The notes under the pieces are model-generated. The model ran no database searches and was not told the DNA's origin. It saw only the letters and a list, made by a program, of their open reading frames with translations. Made by a program: the position numbers and the translations under genes. From Bifidobacterium boum (GTDB taxonomy: Bacteria > Actinomycetota > Actinomycetes > Actinomycetales > Bifidobacteriaceae), in contig NZ_JGYQ01000016.1 of the NCBI RefSeq assembly GCF_000741535.1, positions 62,001 to 126,000 of the forward strand: a DNA stretch of 64,000 bases. The letters are read 5' to 3'. Numbering within the stretch: position 1 is the first letter of the stretch; every line of letters begins with the position of its first letter. This document shows, piece after piece, positions 57,477 to 64,000 of the stretch.

Positions 57477-59948
57477 TCACAACGTCACCGTCACCATCGT
57501 GACCGAATACGCTGGCAGCCCCAACGCGAACCGCACCGGCGGACCGGCCATCGCGAAAGTATCCTCACGACGTTCCACCGCCCGATGCGACACGCCCTCG
57601 GCCCCGAGCACATTGCGTGCCTCGGGCGCGGCACACAGACGCACCACGCGCAATCGGCACGAATCGCGGCGGGACCGCGCGCCCAGTGACCGCAAGCCAA
57701 AGGAGATATCAAGCGTGACATCGATACGGTCGCCGCCGGTATTGACCAGCTTGATGAATCTGGTCGACTCATCGCCGGTGGCGCTTGCGAACAACCGACC
57801 CGCAGCCGCCTTACCGGCACGGGTATGCCCGGCATCGCCCAATTCGCACTCGTAGGCCATCGGACCGATATGCGTGGCGAACAGCTGCTCTACTTCGGCG
57901 TTGAGCGTCGGCATAACCGTGCGCGCGTCGAATTCGATGAGGTTCTGCATCCATCCCTTGCCTGGCACGCGCGCAAGCAGCGGCGCATACGATGTCATGC
58001 GCACCACGTCGCTGTTGCGCTCGCACCCCGTGAGGAACGCCGCTTCGCCGAGCGCGGAAGCCCACGTGTTGGCGTGCGCGTTGTCCTGCTTGCGCCCCGC
58101 GAGATAGCCGTTCGCCGAATACTCCCCGACCATCACACCGGCGGAATCACGCGGATAGCCGTCATAGCGGCGGGCTTGTGAAGCGAACCATTCGGGCGTG
58201 TGGTAGGAGTGCTCGTCCACGATGACTCTGCTGCCCGCAAGCGGCGGGTCGCACGCCAACAGCATCTCGCCACGCCCGGCGGCGATGTCGCGCGCATGAT
58301 TCCACGCCCGACGCATCGACAGATGATACGGGAACAGTCCGGCGCTCATCACACACAAAATCGACGGATAACATTCGTGAATCGCCTTGGCGATGGCATC
58401 GAACCGTTCCATATACCCTTCGCCGTAATTCTCGTTGCCGATACCAATCATGTCGAGGCCAAACGGCGCCGGATGGCCCATATCGCGACGAACCCGCGCC
58501 CACTGGCTGGTATCTGGATCACCGTTGGCGAATTCGATGAGATCGAGATAATCCTGAATGACCACATCACGGAAATACTCGCTGTTCACAGGAATGGACT
58601 GCGGGTCGCGGTACGGCGACTGGCAGGTCATGCCCGCGAACAATGTCGGCAACGGCTTGGCGCCCAGATCCTCGCACAGGCAGAAATACTCGTAGAGGCC
58701 GATCTGGTAGCTTTGCGAATAGCTTGAGCCGTCCGGCATGCGGAAGGCCCACATATTGTATTGCTGACGACGCGCATACAAAGCGCCGACCGTGTCCTTC
58801 CAACGGTACTCGTTGCCCGGCGTGACGCCTTCGGTGATGCAGCCGCCTGGGAACCGCAGGAACGCGGGTTTGAGCGCCGCGATAGCTTCGACCAGGTCGC
58901 GGCGGAACCTGCCATACCGCCATTTGGGGTCGCCCGCCCCCCAGGTGTCCGCATCCATGAGGCTGACGCAGTCGAGATCGATAACGGTGTCTGACAAGGC
59001 GGCCGGCGCGGCGAGTTGCGCGGCGGATTGCGCGGCGGATTGCGAGATGGACGGCGCAGCGATCGATACAGCGGTCGGCGCAGTTGCCACACGCCCTGCA
59101 TGATGCCCGTCTGCGCGCACCCCGTCGGCACGCACCCCGTCTGCATGCATCCCGTCCCTGCCGGCACGCGCCCCGTCGGCACGTTGTTCGCCGGCATCTG
59201 CCCCACCGCCGGCGTACCCGCAATCACCAAGGTGCCCATTGCCCGGAACCAAGCCGATATGCAGCTTGCCCAGGCCCGAGGCCATACCCGATAGCGTGCA
59301 TGTCAGACGAACCCATCCGTTGGAGTGGGCAGTGTCATCCGTATCACACGCCCTCGCCGCGACGGTACTTGCGCTTGACGCATCCGCATCACCGGGGCCG
59401 CCGCACGACAGTTCCACGCAATCGGTCAACGCCGCTCCCGAAGCGTTGACGACACTCACCGCGAGCGTCACCACACCGGCTACCGGACGCACATAGACAC
59501 TGAAATCGTAACGATGCCCCTGGCTGATGGCAATCGCGCACTCCCCGGCATGCTTGCCGCCGCCGTTGTATCCAAGGTTTTCAATATTCGCGCCACGCCG
59601 CCCCGCAGGCAGGGTCACACGCACGTATCTGCTGTTGGGGTGCAGCGGAAGCGCCGGGCAGGATGTTTCAATACGCTGCCCGTGCTCGCCGCGAGTCTCA
59701 GTGCCATAGCTCGTCGCCGAAACCCCATGGAACTGCCAGAAACGCAACGAATCGACTTGAGTGCGCCACCGGTCCGTTCCGTGCGCACGCATACTGCGGT
59801 GCTTGAGATAGACGCCATCGAAGCTGTAATTATTGACCACGTTCGCATTCAGGCCACCATCGACCGACATGTTGATGTCCTCAAGAAACGCACCATACAG
59901 CCGGTCGCTGACCGGATGCGACGCTGAACCCACCATTACCGTGACCAT
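57477..59948 (-). CDS. GH51 alpha-L-arabinofuranosidase with inserted carbohydrate-binding-like domain
   Basis: Releases terminal arabinofuranose from arabinan or arabinoxylan-type glycans. About 823 residues, longer than the usual 500-660. N-terminal YGAFLEDINMSVDGGLNAN and a CBM4/9-like beta-sandwich (YDFSVYVRPVAGVVTLAVSV), then a low-complexity linker of ADGVR-type pentapeptides (encoded by 59106-59186), then the GH51 barrel: FLRFPGGCITEG, acid/base Glu in GIGNENYGEGY, nucleophile Glu in VIVDEHSYHTPEWF, and the C-terminal beta domain. No signal peptide, so intracellular: it acts on imported oligosaccharides. The ATG at 59948 follows AGGAACC. Confidence 0.9.
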   Translation of the reverse strand: MVTVMVGSASHPVSDRLYGAFLEDINMSVDGGLNANVVNNYSFDGVYLKHRSMRAHGTDRWRTQVDSLRFWQFHGVSATSYGTETRGEHGQRIETSCPALPLHPNSRYVRVTLPAGRRGANIENLGYNGGGKHAGECAIAISQGHRYDFSVYVRPVAGVVTLAVSVVNASGAALTDCVELSCGGPGDADASSASTVAARACDTDDTAHSNGWVRLTCTLSGMASGLGKLHIGLVPGNGHLGDCGYAGGGADAGEQRADGARAGRDGMHADGVRADGVRADGHHAGRVATAPTAVSIAAPSISQSAAQSAAQLAAPAALSDTVIDLDCVSLMDADTWGAGDPKWRYGRFRRDLVEAIAALKPAFLRFPGGCITEGVTPGNEYRWKDTVGALYARRQQYNMWAFRMPDGSSYSQSYQIGLYEYFCLCEDLGAKPLPTLFAGMTCQSPYRDPQSIPVNSEYFRDVVIQDYLDLIEFANGDPDTSQWARVRRDMGHPAPFGLDMIGIGNENYGEGYMERFDAIAKAIHECYPSILCVMSAGLFPYHLSMRRAWNHARDIAAGRGEMLLACDPPLAGSRVIVDEHSYHTPEWFASQARRYDGYPRDSAGVMVGEYSANGYLAGRKQDNAHANTWASALGEAAFLTGCERNSDVVRMTSYAPLLARVPGKGWMQNLIEFDARTVMPTLNAEVEQLFATHIGPMAYECELGDAGHTRAGKAAAGRLFASATGDESTRFIKLVNTGGDRIDVTLDISFGLRSLGARSRRDSCRLRVVRLCAAPEARNVLGAEGVSHRAVERREDTFAMAGPPVRFALGLPAYSVTMVTVTL
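59106..59186 (-). repeat. In-frame 15-bp tandem repeats in the GH51 linker
   Basis: Five units starting CCCGTC (at 59106, 59121, 59136, 59151 and 59172), mostly 15 bases, encode (V/M)-(R/H)-A-D-G pentapeptides. A second short repeat (GCGGCGGATTGC, twice, near 59028-59051) encodes QSAAQSAAQ. Copy number may vary between strains without breaking the frame. Confidence 0.75.
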
Positions 59949-60125
59949 GGTTCCTATCGTAGGCGAAATGAGACGATTTTCCCGGTAGCGCAGGGCGAAT
60001 CGGCGAGCGCGTGTCGCATCCGTCCGGTTCCGCTCGTGTACCCGCGCGGCGAACTGGCGACGAACATGCATTTCGGCAGCGCGGCGGGAACACGGCAGCC
60101 ACCGTACGGCCCGCACCCGCTGGCA

Positions 60126-61217
60126 TCATGCCTGTGTTCTCGCGGCGCTGTCCGGTGGGAGGAGCTGGGTGTGGCGGGCGCAGCGCTCCCACATCCTGAC
60201 CGCCTTACCGGCCAGGCGCTTGCGGCGGCCGGGCTGTTTGACATCCAACACCAGCTCCAGCACGCTGCCGGACGCCAGCTCCCGACGAAACCAATACGAC
60301 GCCCACGACCGATTCGACACCACACCACGCGACGAAAAGCACCCCGCGCCCGGCTCCCCCTCACACCCCACACAAGACACCTCCACCGCACGGCCATGCG
60401 CGGCCTGCCACGCCCCCAGCAGGCCATCCACACCACCGGCCGGCACCACACGCCAACACAACCACGCATCCAAACCACGCACCCAATCCCCGTACCACCG
60501 GGAACCAGGCTCCTGCGGCAACTCCATCGCATCCACATGATGGTAGTACCCACGCACCACCCCCGGACCCGGCGCGTAATCCTCCTGGAAATACGCCGGC
60601 GGCGTCAACACCAACACCCCATCACCACCCAAATCCTCACGCAACGGACACGGCATCCCCGTATACGGGTTCCGCCCATTACGCGCACACCACGCATCAA
60701 CCCGCGCATACGACTCCAACACCATCCCCCCAAGCTCCCCAACACCGGCACCACACGGACACACCACCGTCCCCACATCATTCAACCTCGAATCCACATC
60801 ACCACTCCAACGAAGAGAAACCACGTCGGATCTCGCCGTCCACCCGCTATGGGGATTGAACGTCACACAACATCTCTTCCATTGCGACTCGGGCTTCCCG
60901 GTCACGCGCATGGACACCTGTTTCCACGCCCTCTTGGAAACCCGGCTGGCAGTGACCCCGACATGGGACCGGTCGAATTCCAGGATGCTCTCCATCGCCA
61001 TGCCCAACGTACGCGCGGACACCTCGTCGGCGGGGATACCGAACGAACGCATCGGAATCTGGACAAGCACCGGCCCCGACCCGCCGACCACCTTCACATA
61101 GTTGCCCACCAAGAACCCCCCGTCGATGGAACGGAAGAACTCGATGCACAACAAACCGGCAATCGTCTCAGCCAACACAGGCGTATCATCCAGCCACTCA
61201 TAATCCGGCTCGAACAT
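60126..61217 (-). CDS. Unrecognised protein with unusual codon composition
   Basis: About 363 residues; I recognise no family. Visible features: CPCGAG and CVGCEGEPGAGC cysteine groups that could bind metal, several Trp-rich patches (RWYGDWVRGLDAWLCWR), YYHHVDAME, and a basic C-terminus. No signal peptide or membrane segment. The coding strand is strongly G/T-rich (GTG, GGT, TGT, GTT codons) over about 60350-60830, unlike neighbours, hinting at recent arrival. The 3' end contains copy B of a 37-bp dispersed repeat. The ATG at 61217 follows GGGGGCAAG; further upstream codons are open. Confidence 0.6.
   Translation of the reverse strand: MFEPDYEWLDDTPVLAETIAGLLCIEFFRSIDGGFLVGNYVKVVGGSGPVLVQIPMRSFGIPADEVSARTLGMAMESILEFDRSHVGVTASRVSKRAWKQVSMRVTGKPESQWKRCCVTFNPHSGWTARSDVVSLRWSGDVDSRLNDVGTVVCPCGAGVGELGGMVLESYARVDAWCARNGRNPYTGMPCPLREDLGGDGVLVLTPPAYFQEDYAPGPGVVRGYYHHVDAMELPQEPGSRWYGDWVRGLDAWLCWRVVPAGGVDGLLGAWQAAHGRAVEVSCVGCEGEPGAGCFSSRGVVSNRSWASYWFRRELASGSVLELVLDVKQPGRRKRLAGKAVRMWERCARHTQLLPPDSAARTQA
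60167..60203. repeat. Dispersed 37-bp repeat, copy B
   Basis: 33 of 37 bases match 23727-23763. Here it encodes the AVRMWERCARHT segment near the C-terminus of the unrecognised protein; in copy A the same frame gives AVGAWERCARHT but is not part of a gene, so copy A could be the remnant of a relative. Confidence 0.7.
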
Positions 61218-61430
61218 CACTTGCCCCCTATCACGAACTCGACCTTGATGGGCAGCGAGCCCGCCCGCCTGTTCACACCAGCATAACCGCACAACAACCG
61301 CCGCCGATGGTTTCTGCACAAGGTGTCGCGCCCGCCATACCGGAATGCCGCAGCATTCAGCAGCAGATCATCATCGTGGATTGTGCAACCGTTTGCAGCC
61401 GAAACCCCGCATCTGCTGCAACAAGCGCCT

Positions 61431-62450
61431 CTAACGCCGACCTCGGGCGATGTCAGACATCATACGGATCTGGCGGTAGTAGCGTTCCTCGCTCAAGCCG
61501 TCGACCGTCGGGGTGTTGCGCATCGTGACCCCGTCAAGCCCGCCGGCGCGCGCGACATCCGCGAGCACAGCCCGATGCCATGCGATGTCAAGCAGCGGCG
61601 CCGCCCGCCGGCAGCCCATCGCGTACATCGCACACACCAGCGCGTGGCCGCCCCAGTTCGACGTGCCGGAGACGATCAGCTCGTCCGCGGGAACCGTGCA
61701 GGCGATACGCTCGCCATGCTCGACGACATCCTCGATGACGATGGAATCCAGCCTGCCCATGCCGATCTCGTTGCCGCCGTCGCCGATGCCGATCACATGC
61801 AAACCCAGCCCGGTGAGCCGGCTGAGCGGGGCGGTCCACCGGTCGATATCAAAACCCCGCATATTGCGCGGGTTTCCGTCGCGCGCAGGGCCCACGCGCT
61901 CGATATAGATGACGGTGTCGATACCGTGATGGTTGACAAGCCCGCGCATCGCGTCAATCCACCGCTCGAAGTGTTGCGCATCCGCCGGTGCGATGGCCAC
62001 ATGGTCTTCGGGCAAGCGCGACGAGGCCCCTGCGCGGATGACCGGCTCGCACGGCTCATCGCTGACCAGCCAGGCGTCCGAACCGATGGCCCGCAGCGCC
62101 TCGCACAGTTCGACCGCCCCGGCGGGGCCATCCGATTCGGCGGCGGGACGCTCGGCCTGCGGAATGTAGAACCCGGTGACGACCATGGCCTTGTGGCCGC
62201 CGGATTTGAGCCACCGGGCGGCATGGAACAGGTCACCGCGCGCGAAGGTCATCATGGTTTCGCTGCCCCGGCCCACATCCGCCGCAGCGGCATTCTGGAT
62301 GTGCGCGACGCGAGGTTTCCACCGCCAGCTTGCGATGCGGGCGGCAGGGCCGATGCCGCCATGGTGTGCCGCACTGCCACGGCCGGTATGGAACGTATCC
62401 GATTGCCGATTGACATGTCCTGCTTGGTTGTATTGCATCGTTTCCGTCAT
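61431..62450 (-). CDS. D-glutamate cyclase C-terminal-domain protein (DUF4392-like)
   Basis: About 339 residues. The patterns GHKAMVVTGFYIP, ERVGPARDGNPRNMRGFDID, VIGIGDGGNEIGMG and SGTSNWGGHALVCAM are typical of the glutamate-cyclase domain found in D-glutamate cyclase (5-oxoproline-forming). With the upstream biotin carboxylase it may belong to a 5-oxoproline or glutamate recycling set. The ATG at 62450 follows GAGAGGAG. It lacks the N-terminal domain of the long eukaryotic form. Activity inferred. Confidence 0.75.
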   Translation of the reverse strand: MTETMQYNQAGHVNRQSDTFHTGRGSAAHHGGIGPAARIASWRWKPRVAHIQNAAAADVGRGSETMMTFARGDLFHAARWLKSGGHKAMVVTGFYIPQAERPAAESDGPAGAVELCEALRAIGSDAWLVSDEPCEPVIRAGASSRLPEDHVAIAPADAQHFERWIDAMRGLVNHHGIDTVIYIERVGPARDGNPRNMRGFDIDRWTAPLSRLTGLGLHVIGIGDGGNEIGMGRLDSIVIEDVVEHGERIACTVPADELIVSGTSNWGGHALVCAMYAMGCRRAAPLLDIAWHRAVLADVARAGGLDGVTMRNTPTVDGLSEERYYRQIRMMSDIARGRR

Positions 62451-62540
62451 ATCCACTCCTCTCCTATCAGCGCCCGGCCGGTTAAATCGGCCGGATGCCG
62501 CGTATCACGACTGTTTCACGTATTTGTCTCATGTCTTGTC

Positions 62541-64000
62541 TCACGATTCGATATGCCCCAGCACGCTTCCGGATCTCGCGCTGTCGCCCGGCTGCGCGGC
62601 AATATGGACCACACCGCCAATCGGGGCCGTAACCTGGATTTCCATCTTCATGGCTTCCAGCACGACAACCGGCGTGCCCGCGCCGACTTCAGCGCCGTCA
62701 TCGACCAGCCAACGCGCCACCGTGCCGGTAATCGAGGCGAGGATATCCCCGGCATCATGCGCGGCTGTCTCCCCCACGCCGCCATCGTGCGATGTTTCAT
62801 CGCCGGCCGCCCCCGCCGCCCCAAGCGAGGAGACCAGACCGGCCGGCAATCCGACCTCCACACGGCGGCCATCCCATTCGATCCACGTACGATGCAATCC
62901 GGTATCGGCGTCGTCGAAACGTACCGATGCACCATCGGGCTTGAGCTGTTCGGGGTCAAGCCGCTTGAGCAGCACCTCCTCGATCCACCGCGTGTAGATG
63001 TGGAACCCATGTTCCGCTGTGAAATCAGGGTCCGCGAGCACGGCCCGGTCGAAGGGCACGACCGTGGGCACGCCGTCGATGCGCAGTTCGGCGAGCGCCC
63101 GCCGCGCCCGTTGCAGACATTCCTCGCGCGTGGTGGCGTGCACGATGAGTTTGGCGAGCATGGAATCGAAATGATCGGAGACAATCGAACCGGTTTGCAC
63201 GCCGGTGTCGAAGCGTATGCCCGGCCCGCTGGGCGCCCTCAGCGCAGTGATACGCCCGGGGAATGGCGCGAATCCGAGCGACGGGTCTTCCGCGTTGAGG
63301 CGGAATTCCATCGCGTGCCCGTCGTGCGCCGGTTTGAGCGCAGCGATTGACGCGCCCGCGGCGATACGCAGTTGCCATGCCACGAGGTCGATGCCGCTGG
63401 TCATTTCGGTGACCGGGTGCTCGACCTGGATGCGCGTGTTGACTTCCATGAACGAGAGCGTGCCGTCCGGAGCAACGAGGAATTCCACGGTTCCGGCACC
63501 CACATACCCGACTTCGGAGCAGATCGCCACGGCCGCATCCTCAAGCCGTTGCGTGATGCTGCCGGTCAGGAAGGGCGCCGGAGCCTCCTCGATAAGCTTC
63601 TGGTTGCGCCGCTGAAGCGAGCAGTCCCTGGTACCGACGGCGATGACCCCGCCATACGTGTCGCCGAGTACCTGAACTTCGACGTGACGCGGATGGTCGA
63701 GGAACCTTTCGATGAAGCACTCCCCGTTGCCGAACGCGACTTCGGCCTCGTGGACGGCGGAATCGAAGGCAGGTTCGACGCTATCGAGGTCGCGCACGAC
63801 TTTCATGCCGCGGCCTCCCCCGCCGTGCACCGCTTTGATGACAATCGGCAGACCGTGTTGACGCGCGAATGCGGCGGCTTCCTGCGCGTCCTTGACCGGT
63901 TGCGTGGTGCCGGGGGCCATGGGTGCGCCGACTTTCGCGGCGACGGCACGCGCCTGGACTTTGTCTCCGAGCCTGCGGATGGTCTGCGGTGATGGGCCGA
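62541..64000 (-). CDS. Acyl-CoA carboxylase alpha-type: biotin carboxylase plus BCCP, 5' part outside window
   Basis: At least 486 residues, open to the right edge (GPSPQTIRRLGDKVQARAVA is at the edge). ATP-grasp biotin-carboxylase domain: KAVHGGGGRGMKVV, ECFIERFLDHPRHVEVQVLG, FMEVNTRIQVEHPVTEM (carboxylase signature), then a C-terminal biotinyl domain with the biotin Lys in VLEAMKMEIQV, ending SVLGHIES. This is the AccA-type fusion of actinobacteria. The usual partner AccD is not downstream; a DUF4392 gene is, 91 bases on. Biotin carboxylase homologues also occur in 5-oxoprolinase clusters, so either acetyl-CoA carboxylase or an oxoproline-linked role fits. Confidence 0.9.
   Translation of the reverse strand, partial: GPSPQTIRRLGDKVQARAVAAKVGAPMAPGTTQPVKDAQEAAAFARQHGLPIVIKAVHGGGGRGMKVVRDLDSVEPAFDSAVHEAEVAFGNGECFIERFLDHPRHVEVQVLGDTYGGVIAVGTRDCSLQRRNQKLIEEAPAPFLTGSITQRLEDAAVAICSEVGYVGAGTVEFLVAPDGTLSFMEVNTRIQVEHPVTEMTSGIDLVAWQLRIAAGASIAALKPAHDGHAMEFRLNAEDPSLGFAPFPGRITALRAPSGPGIRFDTGVQTGSIVSDHFDSMLAKLIVHATTREECLQRARRALAELRIDGVPTVVPFDRAVLADPDFTAEHGFHIYTRWIEEVLLKRLDPEQLKPDGASVRFDDADTGLHRTWIEWDGRRVEVGLPAGLVSSLGAAGAAGDETSHDGGVGETAAHDAGDILASITGTVARWLVDDGAEVGAGTPVVVLEAMKMEIQVTAPIGGVVHIAAQPGDSARSGSVLGHIES

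Overview
The window is a high-GC actinobacterial chromosome segment. Its gene content and order fit Bifidobacterium: an rpsL-rpsG-fusA-tuf str operon, efp-nusB-carA-carB-pyrF, a scattered de novo purine set with a long single-chain PurL, PurT, and a GH51 arabinofuranosidase. Both ends cut genes: pyrF at the left edge and a biotin carboxylase at the right edge. No rRNA, CRISPR array, prophage or complete insertion sequence was seen. Two tRNAs are present, His-GTG and Arg-TCT.

Layout. 1-6.8 kb (minus): efp, nusB, carA, carB, pyrF, packed with short overlaps. 6.9-8.0 kb: an FMN alpha-hydroxy-acid oxidase-type enzyme. 8.2-12.7 kb (minus): the str operon. 12.7-14.5 kb: 1.8 kb without a convincing gene, holding a possible small RNA, several hairpins, a 320-bp MITE-like element and tRNA-His. 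14.8-23.8 kb: an apparent amine or amino-acid utilisation module made of a class III aminotransferase, a PotABCD-type ABC importer, an AsnC/Lrp regulator and a succinate-semialdehyde-type dehydrogenase; their upstream regions share a TTTCGTTG-type motif.

23.8-39.6 kb: a GT4 glycosyltransferase, purT divergent from purC-purL, three uncharacterised membrane proteins, galE, a degenerate repeat tract, then purF, purM and purD. 39.6-46.2 kb: an envelope block (LtaS-type synthase, membrane-anchored alpha/beta hydrolase, MprF-type lipid aminoacyltransferase). 46.3-47.9 kb: a zinc-binding lipoprotein and a Zur-like repressor with a Fur/Zur-type box between them. 48.1-49.7 kb: purK and purE, divergent from a DXS-like enzyme that lacks two substrate-phosphate arginines.

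51.9-55.5 kb: a three-gene MacB-like ABC system whose middle gene is a membrane-anchored protein with CARDB-like repeats. 55.7-57.1 kb: tRNA-Arg and an anion permease. 57.5-64 kb: the GH51 enzyme, an orphan gene of odd composition, a glutamate-cyclase-family protein and a biotin carboxylase/BCCP fusion.

The best leads for something undescribed are the regulated amine module, the DXS-like paralogue, the MITE-like element, the MprF/hydrolase pair, the CARDB-ABC system, and the orphan gene at 60.1 kb whose 3' end shares a 37-bp repeat with the gabD upstream region.
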